Assembly: GCA_023423405.1 (NCBI GenBank)
Contig: JAFAFR010000043.1
Location: 496,001-560,000, forward strand
Direction of reading: 5' to 3'
DNA length: 64,000 bases
Source of the DNA: Bacteroidota bacterium
GTDB lineage: Bacteria > Bacteroidota > Bacteroidia > Chitinophagales > Chitinophagaceae
This document shows, one piece after another, positions 25,776 through 34,654 of this stretch; position 1 is the first letter of the stretch; the number at the start of each line of letters is the position of its first letter. The notes beneath the pieces are model-generated. The model saw only the letters and a program-made list of their open reading frames with translations. It was not told the origin of the DNA and ran no database searches. The position numbers and the translations under genes are program-made.

Positions 25776-26219
25776 TTATATAATGAAATCATTACTGCCT
25801 TTCACTTCCTGCATCAGGTCAAAGAGAGATTTGCCTTCAATAACGTGCAGGGTGGCATCCCTTACTTCCAGGAAAATACGCCTGATATTGCACTGATCCT
25901 CGGGATAGGGACAGAGGCGACAGGGTTCATAAAACATTTTGCTGACGCAGGGCAGCAACGCAATGGGGCCGTCCATCAGCCGGAGGATCTGGACCATGGG
26001 GATCTGGCGGGGATCGCGTAACAGGTAATAACCACCGTTTTTGCCCGCCTTGCTGCCGAGGATACCGGCCTTCCGCAGTTCCAGCAGGATGGCTTCCAGG
26101 AATTTAGCAGGAATGCGCCTTTTTTCAGCGATCTGGTTGATGGGAATATAACCCTTTTGGTACTGTTCTCCCAGGAAGGTAAGCGCGTGGATGGCGTATT
26201 GAGCTTTTGCAGACAGCAT
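25776..26219 (-). CDS. Rrf2-family transcriptional regulator, likely sulfur/cysteine-responsive
   Basis: 147 residues. An N-terminal winged helix (MLSAKAQYAIHALTFLG, IAEKRRIPAKFLEAILLEL, GGYYLL) is typical of Rrf2/IscR/CymR proteins. Four cysteines lie in the C-terminal half: C91, C100, C103 and C110 (PCRLCPYPEDQC), suggesting a metal or iron-sulfur site instead of the CymR type that lacks one. It is encoded just upstream of, and in the same direction as, the cys operon, so I infer that it controls it through the inverted repeat at 25701-25725. galK lies 39 bp upstream on the same strand. Confidence 0.85.
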   Translation of the reverse strand: MLSAKAQYAIHALTFLGEQYQKGYIPINQIAEKRRIPAKFLEAILLELRKAGILGSKAGKNGGYYLLRDPRQIPMVQILRLMDGPIALLPCVSKMFYEPCRLCPYPEDQCNIRRIFLEVRDATLHVIEGKSLFDLMQEVKGSNDFII

Positions 26220-26258
26220 ATGAGGTCCGGCAAAATACTGTATTTCTTTTGAAACCTT

Positions 26259-27464
26259 TCAGACAGCTTCCACCACGCGGGTGCCATCGGAAATATTACA
26301 GACGTGCGCCTGGGGCTCCTGGCCGAATTTCTCAAAGAAAGCTTTACCCATACGGTCCACCACTTCGTTGATGTAGGCTTTCCGTACAATATTAATGGTG
26401 CAGCCGCCAAAGCCGCCGCCCATCATCCGCGATCCCACAATGGCATGCTCCTCCCGGGCCAGTTCCACCAGGAAATCGAGCTCGGGGCAGCTTACATCGT
26501 ACAATTTGCTGAGACCGGTATGGGAAGCAAACATTTTTTTACCGAAGCTCACCAGGTCGTTCCGGCGCAGGGCTTCGCTTCCCACCTGCAGGCGCAGGTT
26601 TTCTTCCACCACGTATTTGCAGCGCAGGTACACCAGTTCGGGCACCATGTCGCGCAGGGTGTATTCGATCATAGCCCTGTTCGCATCGCGCAGGCTCTGC
26701 ACCTGGGGATATACTTTGCGGAGGGCTTTTACACCCATTTCGCATTGTTCGCGCCGGATATTGTATTCTCCCGAAGCGAGACTGTGTTTTACCCGCGTAT
26801 CCATCAGCACAATGGCATGTTGGTGCAGGTCGAGCGGAACGTATTCAAATTTCAGGCTGCGGCAGTCCAGCAGGATGGCATGCCCTTTTTTCCCGAACAT
26901 GGACGCGAACTGGTCCATGATGCCGCATTTCACGCCCACGTACTCGTTTTCGGCGGCCTGGGAAATACGCACCATTTCCAGCTTCGGCAGTTGGAGGTCA
27001 TAGAGTTGGTTGAGCGCAAACACCATGGCATTTTCCAATGCGGCGGAAGAAGAGAGCCCTGCACCTACCGGGATGCTGCTGCTGATGGCCACGTTGAAAC
27101 CACCCAGTTTTAGTCCCCTGCCTTTCAATTCAAGGACCACGCCCACCAGGTAATCGGGCCAGTTGTGTTGCGCGGCTCCCAGCCGGTCGAGGTGACCATT
27201 CCAGGTTTCGCCGAGATCGGCGGCTACCAGGTGAATTTCCTGGTCGCTGCGGGCGCCGATGGCCAGCCAGGTTTGCTTGTCGATGGCCGCCGGCAGTACA
27301 AAGCCGTTGTTATAATCGGTATGTTCACCAATCAGGTTGATGCGGCCGGGTGCGCTGACAAGAAATTCGGGAAGGGTGTGGAAATGTTCCTGGAACTGCC
27401 GGGTAGCGGTAGTTTGAACGGACAATACAGGTTGAACCTTCGAGATGTTGGCAGAAGGGGTCAT
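26259..27464 (-). CDS. galK: galactokinase
   Basis: 401 residues, a GHMP kinase. The galactose-binding signature SAPGRINLIGEHTDYNNGF is at about 37-55, the phosphate-binding loop IPVGAGLSSSAALENA is at about 130, and the C-terminal MMGGGFGGCTINIV motif is near 345. It phosphorylates galactose at C1 as the entry to the Leloir pathway. No other gal genes are adjacent. It diverges from an AraC-type regulator, which could control it. A GH97 enzyme of predicted alpha-galactosidase type is encoded about 5 kb away. Confidence 0.95.
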   Translation of the reverse strand: MTPSANISKVQPVLSVQTTATRQFQEHFHTLPEFLVSAPGRINLIGEHTDYNNGFVLPAAIDKQTWLAIGARSDQEIHLVAADLGETWNGHLDRLGAAQHNWPDYLVGVVLELKGRGLKLGGFNVAISSSIPVGAGLSSSAALENAMVFALNQLYDLQLPKLEMVRISQAAENEYVGVKCGIMDQFASMFGKKGHAILLDCRSLKFEYVPLDLHQHAIVLMDTRVKHSLASGEYNIRREQCEMGVKALRKVYPQVQSLRDANRAMIEYTLRDMVPELVYLRCKYVVEENLRLQVGSEALRRNDLVSFGKKMFASHTGLSKLYDVSCPELDFLVELAREEHAIVGSRMMGGGFGGCTINIVRKAYINEVVDRMGKAFFEKFGQEPQAHVCNISDGTRVVEAV

Positions 27465-27553
27465 GAATCGTTGATTGCTATAAAAACCACCTAAATTAAG
27501 GGATTCCTTTGGAATGTCGAAAAAAGCTAAATTGCAGGTACTGCATTGCTATT

Positions 27554-28435
27554 ATGAAAATACTGGAAACGGAAATCGCCCTGAAGCTCAACACCCTTTT
27601 CACAGTAGTGGAGAGAAACGAGCAATTCTTTAACGCCCCCCTTCATGTACATCCCGAGTTTGAACTCGTGTATGTAAAAGAAAGTACCGGCAAACGGATC
27701 ATTGGCAATGGCATTGAAAGATTCGAGCCGGGTGACATGGTGCTGATCGGACCCCACCTCCCCCATATCTGGATCAACGACGATTCTTACCTCGAACAGA
27801 ACCAGGAATTGCGCGCCCGTTCACTCATCATGTATTTCCACCCCAGCATTTTCCAGGGCGGCGTCTTTGACCTGGTTGAATCGGCTGAAATAAAATCGCT
27901 GCTCACCAAGGCAGGAAGCGGGCTCAGCATACAAAACGGCACGCGCGAAAAAGTGGCAGCTCTTTTGGAAAAAACCCTGCTGGCTACGGGCTTCGAAAAG
28001 ATCCTGGGACTGTTGCAGATCCTGCAGGTGCTGGCCGGCTCGGAAGACCTGGTGGCCCTCAATGCCGAAGAACTGATCAATCATGAAAGAGGGAAAGAAA
28101 AAGACAGGCTCTGCGACGTGTATCGTTTTGTGAACGAGAATTTCCGTTCCGACATACAACTCAAAGACGTGGCCCGTCTTACCAATCTTACGCCGCAGAG
28201 TTTTTGCAGGCTGTTTAAAAAACGGAACAGGATCCATTTTGTGGAATACCTCAACCAGGTGCGCATCAGTAATGCCTGCCGACTGTTGCTCGACAGCGAC
28301 TGGACCATTTCCGAGATCGCTTATAACTGTGGATATAAGACCATTTCCAATTTCAACAAACTCTTTAAGGAAACCACCGGTTATGCGCCTAAGCATTACC
28401 GTGAGGTAGCGAAGGCCGCGGCCAACCGGATCTGA
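27554..28435 (+). CDS. AraC-family transcriptional regulator with cupin sensor domain
   Basis: 293 residues from MKILETEIALK; the frame is open 15 codons upstream. The N-terminal cupin-like domain (residues 1-130) includes PLHVHPEFELVYV and RFEPGDMVLIGPHLPHIW. The C-terminal double helix-turn-helix shows NFRSDIQLKDVARLTNL, SFCRLFKKRNRIHFVEYLNQ, and the second motif SEIAYNCGYKTISNFNKLFKE. Such regulators sense sugars or other small effectors. The 89-bp gap shared with galK contains a small inverted repeat, ATTCC (27503-27507) and GGAAT (27511-27515), which could be an operator, though it is too short to rely on. Confidence 0.9.
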   Translation: MKILETEIALKLNTLFTVVERNEQFFNAPLHVHPEFELVYVKESTGKRIIGNGIERFEPGDMVLIGPHLPHIWINDDSYLEQNQELRARSLIMYFHPSIFQGGVFDLVESAEIKSLLTKAGSGLSIQNGTREKVAALLEKTLLATGFEKILGLLQILQVLAGSEDLVALNAEELINHERGKEKDRLCDVYRFVNENFRSDIQLKDVARLTNLTPQSFCRLFKKRNRIHFVEYLNQVRISNACRLLLDSDWTISEIAYNCGYKTISNFNKLFKETTGYAPKHYREVAKAAANRI

Positions 28436-28498
28436 TCACTGCTTCATAGATCTGATTCCTGTTTGCCGACACCTACCCCTGTTTTTCAAAAAAGGTAT

Positions 28499-29167
28499 TT
28501 ATTTCTCAAAGACCACGGCATCGGGTTTTGCACCCATGCCCTCCAGGACGCCACTGATCTGTTCTACCATGGGATCGGGCCCGCAAACATAAAAATGCTG
28601 GTGCAGGTTGGGTTGCAGTTTGCGCAAAAACGCCTCGTCGATCCTGCCATATTGATAGGGCTCTTTTTTTTCCTGGCTCAATATGAATACCGCATGGTTC
28701 CCCAGCATTCCTTTCAGTTCCTGTTCCAGGATGATATCCGCCGCCGTTTTATTGGAGAAGAGCAGCGTGTTACCCTGCAGCCTGCCCTCTTTGTGCAGCT
28801 CGCGGAATATGGCAAGAAAGGGCGTAATGCCTGCGCCGCCGGCAATGAAATAACCCGGTCCCTGGTAACTGATGGCGCCCCAGGGATCGCCGATCTCCAA
28901 CTGGTCGCCGATGGTAAGGTGATGTAGCTTTTCCGTAACACCCTTATGCGAAGGATAGCCTTTGATGGTGAATTGCAAATAGCTGGCGTCCGGCAGTCCC
29001 GTGAAGGTAAAGGGTCGCTTCTCTTCTTCCCAGCCTTTTTCCACCAGGTTCACTTCCGTTGCCTGACCGGGAATGAACTGGTAGTTTTCGGGCCTGGTAA
29101 CCCGGAACGACTTCACATCGTGCGTTAATTGCTCTGCCTGGAGAATGGTTACGCGGTAAGTTGACAT
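28499..29167 (-). CDS. FAD-dependent oxidoreductase of the ferredoxin-NADP reductase family
   Basis: 222 residues. The FAD-binding barrel has FIPGQATEVNL and RPFTFTG; the NAD(P)-binding half has GGAGITPFLAIFREL and YVCGPDPMVEQI. There is no 2Fe-2S ferredoxin domain and no globin domain, so it is a minimal flavin reductase. It may supply electrons to an oxygenase, ferredoxin or flavodoxin, or reduce globins; two truncated haemoglobins are encoded elsewhere in the window, but a link is speculative. It is convergent with the AraC gene and divergent from the dienelactone hydrolase gene. Confidence 0.85.
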   Translation of the reverse strand: MSTYRVTILQAEQLTHDVKSFRVTRPENYQFIPGQATEVNLVEKGWEEEKRPFTFTGLPDASYLQFTIKGYPSHKGVTEKLHHLTIGDQLEIGDPWGAISYQGPGYFIAGGAGITPFLAIFRELHKEGRLQGNTLLFSNKTAADIILEQELKGMLGNHAVFILSQEKKEPYQYGRIDEAFLRKLQPNLHQHFYVCGPDPMVEQISGVLEGMGAKPDAVVFEK

Positions 29168-29206
29168 GGCTTAAAGTTACGTATTCAAAATTTCTTACCT
29201 TATAGC

Positions 29207-29950
29207 ATGAAAAAAATCCTCTGGATAGCGGGACTGCTATCAGCACACACGATGTTACCGGCACAGGAACTCAAACCCGTTGTTTACCGCGATGGCGACC
29301 AGAAACTGAATGGACTCGTTACATCCAATGCCGGCAAAAAATTACCGGGTGTATTGATCCTGCCGGCCTGGAAAGGAATTGATGAAGAAGCAAAAACGGC
29401 CGCGACGGAACTGGCCAAACAGGGCTATGTCGCTTTTATCGCCGACATCTATGGCGAAGGAAATACCCCTGCCGACAATGCCGCCGCGGGAAAAGTGGCC
29501 GGCGCTTACCGGCAGGACTACCAGGCTTATCAGAAAAGGATCCGGCTGGCGCTGGAACAGTTGCAGCAACAGGGCGCCGAGGCCGGTCGCCTGGCTGTGA
29601 TCGGTTATTGTTTTGGCGGAACGGGTGCGCTCGAAGCGGCGCGCGCCAACCTGCCGGTAAAAGGCGTGATCTCCATTCACGGCGGACTGGGAAAGGCAGC
29701 CGACCGCCCGAACGGACCGCTGCCCCTGAAAATACTTATTGAAAATCCGGCTGAAGACGGCGGGGTAACGCCGGAGATACTGCAGGCCCTCACCAAAGAA
29801 ATGAATGAAGGAAAGGCCGATTGGCAGATCATCACCTATGCTTATGCGAAACACACTTTTACCGATCCGCGGTCGCGCGATTACAACGAGGTTATGGCAA
29901 AAAGAGCCTGGCAGCACACCCTGCTTTTCCTGAAAGAAGTGTTACAGTAA
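29207..29950 (+). CDS. secreted dienelactone hydrolase-family protein
   Basis: 247 residues. The N-terminal signal peptide is MKKILWIAGLLSAHTMLPAQ, with probable cleavage after AQ. The alpha/beta-hydrolase fold has the nucleophile elbow IGYCFGGTGALEAA, where C135 replaces the usual serine as in dienelactone hydrolases; the general acid/base residues are probably in the C-terminal HTFTDPRSRDYN. The substrate is unknown; many such exported proteins in Bacteroidota are uncharacterised. It is monocistronic and convergent with the PLP enzyme gene. Confidence 0.86.
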   Translation: MKKILWIAGLLSAHTMLPAQELKPVVYRDGDQKLNGLVTSNAGKKLPGVLILPAWKGIDEEAKTAATELAKQGYVAFIADIYGEGNTPADNAAAGKVAGAYRQDYQAYQKRIRLALEQLQQQGAEAGRLAVIGYCFGGTGALEAARANLPVKGVISIHGGLGKAADRPNGPLPLKILIENPAEDGGVTPEILQALTKEMNEGKADWQIITYAYAKHTFTDPRSRDYNEVMAKRAWQHTLLFLKEVLQ

Positions 29951-29965
29951 CCATCGCCGCCTTTA

Positions 29966-31210
29966 TCAGGCCAGGGCCTGCTCCAGGTCGCGCACCAGGT
30001 CCTGCGCATCTTCCAGGCCCACGCTCATGCGCACGAGGCCATCGGTAATGCCCGCCTGCAAGCGCTGCTCGCGCAACATGCCGGCGTGCGACATGGATGC
30101 AGGGTGCGAAACAAGCGTATCCGTGCTTCCTACCGAAACAGCGCGCACACAGATCTTCAACCGGTCGATGAACCGGACTGCCTGTTCAAAGCCGTCTTTC
30201 AGCTCAAAGCTCAGCACCGCTCCCGGATGTTTCATCTGCTTTACTGATATGGTATAATCTGGATGGTCGGGCAGGCCATTGTAATACACTTTCCCGATGG
30301 AAGGATGGCTTGCCAGGAAGGCGGCTATCTTTTCTGCATTGCTGCAGTGTTTGTTCATCCGTACGCCCAGGGTCTTGATCCCCTGCATCAGCAGGAAGGC
30401 GTCGAAGGGGTTGCTGTTGCATCCTATCAGCTTATAGGTTTGATACACGCGGCCCTTCATGGCGGCCAGGTCGCGCCCTATCAATACACCGCCGATGGCG
30501 TTGCCATGGCCGTTCAGGAATTTGGTGGTGGAATGAAAAATATAATCGGCGCCAAAGCGGAAGGGCTGTTGCAGGTAAGGCGTTGCAAAAGTGTTGTCGA
30601 TGGTGAGCAGCTTATCGTATTTGCGGCACAATGCAGCGATGGCCGCAATATCGAGGCATTGCATGCCCGGGTTCGAGGGCGATTCCAGGTGCAGCAGGCG
30701 TATTTTTTCATCGGTCTGCAGCAAGTGCTCCAGGGCTTCCAGTTCGTTCATGGAAATGAAATGCGTACGGATGCCAAAGCGGGGCAGCAGGTTATTGAGG
30801 AATTCGAAAGTGCCGCCATATACCGATGCATTGCATACCAGGCTGTCGCCGGCGGAAAGGTTTGCCAGGAACATCACGGTCATGGCCGATTGGCCGCTGG
30901 CGGTGAGCAGGGCTTCCGCCTGCACCGGCTTCCCGGCTGCGTCGTAAACGCCGAATGTTTCCAGGTCGGCCACGAGCCGCGCCGCCGCCTCGGTGGTGGG
31001 GTTGCCGAAACGCGAATAGGTATAACCCTTCTCCTTACCCGAAAAGCGGAACATACCCTGTTCGGCACTGTCAAATGTAAAAGAAGCACTTGCAAAAATG
31101 GGCACCAGGTGTGCGTGCGCCGCATTCACCTGTGCATGGCCGTGAATGGCCGCTGTGGCCATATCTGCTATCTCCTGCCTGTTAACCGTTTCATCCTGCA
31201 TACGGATCAT
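29966..31210 (-). CDS. trans-sulfuration PLP enzyme (methionine gamma-lyase / cystathionine gamma-synthase / O-acylhomoserine sulfhydrylase type)
   Basis: 414 residues, Cys/Met-metabolism PLP-enzyme family. SRFGNPTTEAAARLVADLE and SGQSAMTVMFLA form the PLP-phosphate region; YGGTFEFLNNLLPRFGI is conserved; D205 (LTIDNTFATPYLQQP) pairs with the pyridine nitrogen; the Schiff-base lysine is K230 (HSTTKFLNGHGNAIGGV). Family members differ in substrate and cannot be separated by eye. Given the nearby cys operon it could incorporate sulfide or cysteine into homocysteine, or degrade methionine. It follows a DUF488 gene after 37 bp on the same strand. Confidence 0.9.
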   Translation of the reverse strand: MIRMQDETVNRQEIADMATAAIHGHAQVNAAHAHLVPIFASASFTFDSAEQGMFRFSGKEKGYTYSRFGNPTTEAAARLVADLETFGVYDAAGKPVQAEALLTASGQSAMTVMFLANLSAGDSLVCNASVYGGTFEFLNNLLPRFGIRTHFISMNELEALEHLLQTDEKIRLLHLESPSNPGMQCLDIAAIAALCRKYDKLLTIDNTFATPYLQQPFRFGADYIFHSTTKFLNGHGNAIGGVLIGRDLAAMKGRVYQTYKLIGCNSNPFDAFLLMQGIKTLGVRMNKHCSNAEKIAAFLASHPSIGKVYYNGLPDHPDYTISVKQMKHPGAVLSFELKDGFEQAVRFIDRLKICVRAVSVGSTDTLVSHPASMSHAGMLREQRLQAGITDGLVRMSVGLEDAQDLVRDLEQALA

Positions 31211-31247
31211 TTTAGTAGCCGCTGCTGCGGCCTTTATCAGTTAATAA

Positions 31248-31610
31248 TTATTTGTTCATCAATGGCTGCAGGTATTCCTGCAAAACAATGGCCTGGTTGT
31301 GTTCATGGTCTTTGGCCCCAAACAAAAGCGTGATCACTGCATGCGATCGGTATGCTGCCACAAAACCGGCAACCGCTTCGTTGTGCCGCAGTTCCTCCAG
31401 GTATTTTTTCCGGAAGCCTTCCCACCGTTCCGGCTGGTGCCCGAACCACTTGCGCAATCCGGTGCCGGGCGCCAGCTCTTTTTCCCAGGCATCGTAGTCC
31501 ACCGCTTCGCGGGTCATGCCCCGGGGCCAGAGCCGGTCGACCAGGATCCGGAAGCCGTCCTGCCTTGTTTTGGGCTCCCGCACATTTTTCACCAGGATCT
31601 TTGTTGCCAT
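31248..31610 (-). CDS. DUF488 family protein
   Basis: 120 residues, soluble. It has the typical DUF488 (YeaO-like) sequence: KNVREPKTRQDGFRILVDRL, WPRGMTREAVDYDAWEKELA, LRKWFGHQPERWEGF and a C-terminal VITLLFGAKDHEHNQAIVL. The function of the family is not known. It is upstream of, and probably co-transcribed with, the trans-sulfuration enzyme gene. It diverges from the NsrR-like gene. Confidence 0.9.
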   Translation of the reverse strand: MATKILVKNVREPKTRQDGFRILVDRLWPRGMTREAVDYDAWEKELAPGTGLRKWFGHQPERWEGFRKKYLEELRHNEAVAGFVAAYRSHAVITLLFGAKDHEHNQAIVLQEYLQPLMNK

Positions 31611-31632
31611 GGCTGCATTGCTTTCCTAAAAT

Positions 31633-31677
31633 TAAAGGATATTTATATCTTTTATTTAAAATGCCTCTTTACCTTTG
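31633..31677 (+). promoter_or_regulatory. promoter and 22-bp Rrf2-type operator of the NsrR-like gene (copy 1 of 3)
   Basis: Operator 31633-31654: left arm TAAAGGATAT, centre TT, right arm ATATCTTTTA. The arms are complementary at nine of ten positions. A -7 element TACCTTTG follows at 31670-31677 after 15 bp, and the start codon is at 31695. The same operator and spacing recur before ric and before the cbb3-like operon. Confidence 0.75.
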
Positions 31678-31694
31678 CGGGGTAATTCGAACCG

Positions 31695-32126
31695 ATGTTT
31701 TCAAAAACATGTGAATATGCCATCAGGGCCGTGCTGTTCATAGCGCAAAAGACCAGCGACGGACAAAGAGTAGGTATCAAAGAGATTGCCAAAAATATAA
31801 ATTCGCCCGAGCATTTCATTGCAAAAATCCTGCAGGAACTGACCCGGCGCGATGTGCTGCAGTCGGTAAAAGGCCCCAATGGCGGTTTTTACCTCGACCA
31901 GAAATCGCGCAAACAGTCCCTGGCCGATATTGTGATGGCCGTGGACGGCGACCAGATTTTCAAAGGCTGCGGGCTGGGATTGAAACAATGTTCTGAAACC
32001 CACCCCTGCCCTATCCACCACGAATTCAAACAGGTGCGAAAAGACCTTTACCGCATGCTGCAGAAAGCCAGGGTGGATAGTTTCTCGGAATCCCTGGAAA
32101 ACAACCTGAGTTTTTTAACCCGCTAA
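31695..32126 (+). CDS. nsrR: Rrf2-family regulator, NsrR-like (candidate NO sensor)
   Basis: 143 residues. The winged helix (KTCEYAIRAVLFIAQ, IAKNINSPEHFIAKILQELT, KGPNGGFYL) is followed by three cysteines, C92, C99 and C105 (FKGCGLGLKQCSETHPCPIHHEF). This three-cysteine spacing is close to that of NsrR, whose [4Fe-4S] cluster reacts with NO. It is followed after 14 bp by a group III truncated haemoglobin. Its own promoter carries one of three copies of a shared operator, so autoregulation is likely. The gene name is by analogy; IscR-like function is not excluded. Confidence 0.82.
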   Translation: MFSKTCEYAIRAVLFIAQKTSDGQRVGIKEIAKNINSPEHFIAKILQELTRRDVLQSVKGPNGGFYLDQKSRKQSLADIVMAVDGDQIFKGCGLGLKQCSETHPCPIHHEFKQVRKDLYRMLQKARVDSFSESLENNLSFLTR

Positions 32127-32140
32127 CAATCGAAACGATC

Positions 32141-32536
32141 ATGGATGCAAAAAAAGATATAGAGAACCTTGCCGATATCAGGATACTGGTAGATCATTTT
32201 TATGATAAGGTGAAAGCGGATGCCCTGCTGGGTCCCATTTTCTATGCCGTAATACAGAATCGCTGGCCGGAACACCTTGATAAAATGTACCGCTTCTGGC
32301 AAACCGTATTGCTCGAAGAACATACCTATTCCGGCAGCCCTTTTTTGCCGCATGCGAAAATGCCCGTGCAGAAAGAGCATTTCGACCGATGGATACAGCT
32401 CTTTACCGAAACAGTGGATCATTTTTTTGCAGGGGAAAAAGCCGAACGCGCCAAATGGCAGGGGCAACGCATGGCAGAAATGTTCCAGATAAAAATTCAA
32501 TATTACCGCAACAGCAACGCCATTCCACTCGTATAA
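32141..32536 (+). CDS. group III truncated haemoglobin (copy 1)
   Basis: 131 residues. Truncated-globin features: DIRILVDHFYDKVKADALLG (B/E helix start), FYAVIQNRWPEHLDKMYRFW and the proximal region SGSPFLPHAKMPVQKEHFDRWI. Group III globins of this type bind O2 and NO. It is co-transcribed with the NsrR-like regulator, so an NO-detoxifying or NO-sensing role is likely. A related paralogue is encoded at 42890-43255 in the nos region. Confidence 0.9.
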   Translation: MDAKKDIENLADIRILVDHFYDKVKADALLGPIFYAVIQNRWPEHLDKMYRFWQTVLLEEHTYSGSPFLPHAKMPVQKEHFDRWIQLFTETVDHFFAGEKAERAKWQGQRMAEMFQIKIQYYRNSNAIPLV

Positions 32537-32578
32537 TGGCTGCCGGCAGTTAATATTTGTTTTTACCCGGTCAAATAC

Positions 32579-32596
32579 CGCTAATCCCGGTTAGCG
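32579..32596. repeat. small inverted repeat upstream of the GH97 gene
   Basis: CGCTAA at 32579-32584 and TTAGCG at 32591-32596, spaced by 6 bp, in the 127-bp gap between the truncated haemoglobin and GH97 genes. No T tract follows, so it looks more like an operator for the GH97 gene than a terminator. Nothing else identifies a binding protein. Confidence 0.35.
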
Positions 32597-32663
32597 ATTG
32601 GGGGTTATATTCGCCGGGGCCACCGGAAAATTCACAGGCCTCCATCTAACCAACCAATAACCG

Positions 32664-34643
32664 ATGTCAATGCGCCATTTTCGCGGTAAGAAAATTTGCT
32701 TTCTTTTTATATGCCTCCTCTCGATGCCTTTTGCCCACGCAAAGGACATTGTACTTTTATCGCCCGACAGGAAAATACAGGTAACCGTTACCGTTAGTGA
32801 TTCGGTCAGGTGGTCGCTCCTCGTCAACGGGGAAATGGTGCTGAAACCGGCGGCCATCAGCATGCAGCTCAGCAATGGCAGGGTGCTGGGAGTAGGCAGG
32901 AAGCTGAAGTCGAGTAATATCGACGACTACCATAAGAATATCACCGCCGTGGTGCCGGTCAAGCAAAAGCAAATAGAGGACAGTTACAATGAACTGACAC
33001 TCAGTTTTGCCGATTATTCCATTCTTTTCCGCGCTTATAACGATGGAGTGGCTTATCGTTTCGTAACGCGGCTGGATGATGAAAAGGTTACCGTGACCGG
33101 GGAAAACGCGCCTTTCCATTTCCCGGCAGACTACCGTGTGTTCTGGCCAGGTGAAAAAAGCGCTACTTTCCAGTCGCACTTTGAAATGCTCTTCCCGGAT
33201 TCTACCATCGGCGCCATTAAGGCCGGCGACTATGCCGTGCTGCCCCTCCTGCTGCAAACCAAAAAAGGTGTCAACCTGCTGATCAGTGAAACGGATTTGT
33301 ACGACTATCCCAATCTTTTCCTTGCCGCCGATGGTGCACTGGGACTGCGTTCTATCTTCCCGAAAGTGATCGCCGAAAGCCAGCCGGTACGCGACCGCGG
33401 CATACGCATCACCAAACTGCAGGATTATATTGCCGTCACGAAAGGCGAAAGAAATTATCCCTGGCGTACGGTAGCTGTTGCGCTGCAGGACAAAGACCTG
33501 CTGGTGAACCAGCTCAATTACAAACTCGCCACGCCGCCAGCGCCCGGCGACTACAGTTGGATCAAACCCGGCAAAGTGGCCTGGGACTGGTGGAACGATA
33601 ACAATATTTACGGTGTGAACTTTAAGGCGGGCATCAATACCGAAACCTACAAATACTATATCGATTTTGCCGCGCGCTACGGGCTTGACTACATCATGCT
33701 GGACGAAGGCTGGACAAAAACCACCACCGACCTGTTGCATTGCAATCCTGATATAGATGTGAAGGCACTGATCGATTATGGCGCTTCCAAAAACGTGGGT
33801 GTATGGCTCTGGTGCCTCTGGGAGCCGCTCGACAAAGACATGGAAAAGATCCTGGACCAATACGTGGCCTGGGGCGCCAAAGGCATTAAGGTGGATTTTA
33901 TGGCCCGTGCCGAACAGTATATGGTGAATTACTATGAACGCGTGGCACGGGAATGCTTAAAAAGAAAACTGATGGTAGACCTGCACGGCGCTTATAAACC
34001 CGTGGGACTTCACCACCAGTATCCGAACGTGCTCAATTACGAGGGTGTACGCGGACTTGAAAACAATAAATGGGAAGCCACCATTACCCCGAAACACGAT
34101 GTAACCCTGCCCTTTACCCGCATGGTGGCGGGACCTATGGATTATACGCCGGGCGCCATGAAGAACGTAACGGAGAAAAACTTCCATCCTGTATTTTCGC
34201 AACCCACGAGCATGGGTACACGCGCGCACCAGGTGAGCATGTATGTACTGTACGAAGCGCCCCTGCAAATGCTTGCCGACAACCCATCCAATTACATGAG
34301 GGATTCGCTCTGTACTTCTTTCATGGCCCAAATCCCCACTGTATGGGACGAAACCTGGGCGCTCGACGGAAAAGTGGGTGAATACGCGGTGGTAGCACGA
34401 CGCAACGGTAACCGCTGGTACATCGGCGCCATGACCAACTCGCAGCAGCGGACCCTCCGGGTTACACTGCCTTTTGCCAAAGGGAAAAAATACCAGGCAA
34501 CTATTTTACAGGATGGCATCAACAGCGACCGGTATGCTTCCGACTACGCCCTTGGCCAAACCATGATTTCAGGCGATGAAACGCTGTTCATACCACTCGG
34601 CAAGGGAGGTGGCTGGACGGCCATTCTTACCGAAGTAAAATAA
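32664..34643 (+). CDS. secreted glycoside hydrolase family 97, probable retaining alpha-galactosidase type
   Basis: 659 residues with an N-terminal signal (KKICFLFICLLSMPFAHA). The N-terminal beta-sandwich is followed by a TIM barrel: WDWWNDNNIYG, YIMLDEGW, then AKGIKVDFMARAEQ. The aspartate D411 in KVDFM is where retaining GH97 alpha-galactosidases carry the nucleophile, whereas inverting SusB-type alpha-glucosidases lack it. NYEGVRGLEN probably supplies the acid/base region. A C-terminal beta domain ends the protein. It would work in the periplasm. It is a lone gene with no SusC/SusD pair in view; galK lies about 5 kb away. Confidence 0.88.
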   Translation: MSMRHFRGKKICFLFICLLSMPFAHAKDIVLLSPDRKIQVTVTVSDSVRWSLLVNGEMVLKPAAISMQLSNGRVLGVGRKLKSSNIDDYHKNITAVVPVKQKQIEDSYNELTLSFADYSILFRAYNDGVAYRFVTRLDDEKVTVTGENAPFHFPADYRVFWPGEKSATFQSHFEMLFPDSTIGAIKAGDYAVLPLLLQTKKGVNLLISETDLYDYPNLFLAADGALGLRSIFPKVIAESQPVRDRGIRITKLQDYIAVTKGERNYPWRTVAVALQDKDLLVNQLNYKLATPPAPGDYSWIKPGKVAWDWWNDNNIYGVNFKAGINTETYKYYIDFAARYGLDYIMLDEGWTKTTTDLLHCNPDIDVKALIDYGASKNVGVWLWCLWEPLDKDMEKILDQYVAWGAKGIKVDFMARAEQYMVNYYERVARECLKRKLMVDLHGAYKPVGLHHQYPNVLNYEGVRGLENNKWEATITPKHDVTLPFTRMVAGPMDYTPGAMKNVTEKNFHPVFSQPTSMGTRAHQVSMYVLYEAPLQMLADNPSNYMRDSLCTSFMAQIPTVWDETWALDGKVGEYAVVARRNGNRWYIGAMTNSQQRTLRVTLPFAKGKKYQATILQDGINSDRYASDYALGQTMISGDETLFIPLGKGGGWTAILTEVK

Positions 34644-34654
34644 ACGGATATACC

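Noticed and set aside
27503..27515. Small inverted repeat ATTCC-N3-GGAAT between galK and the AraC gene
   Set aside because: Five-base arms occur often by chance; mentioned with the AraC gene but not listed as an operator.
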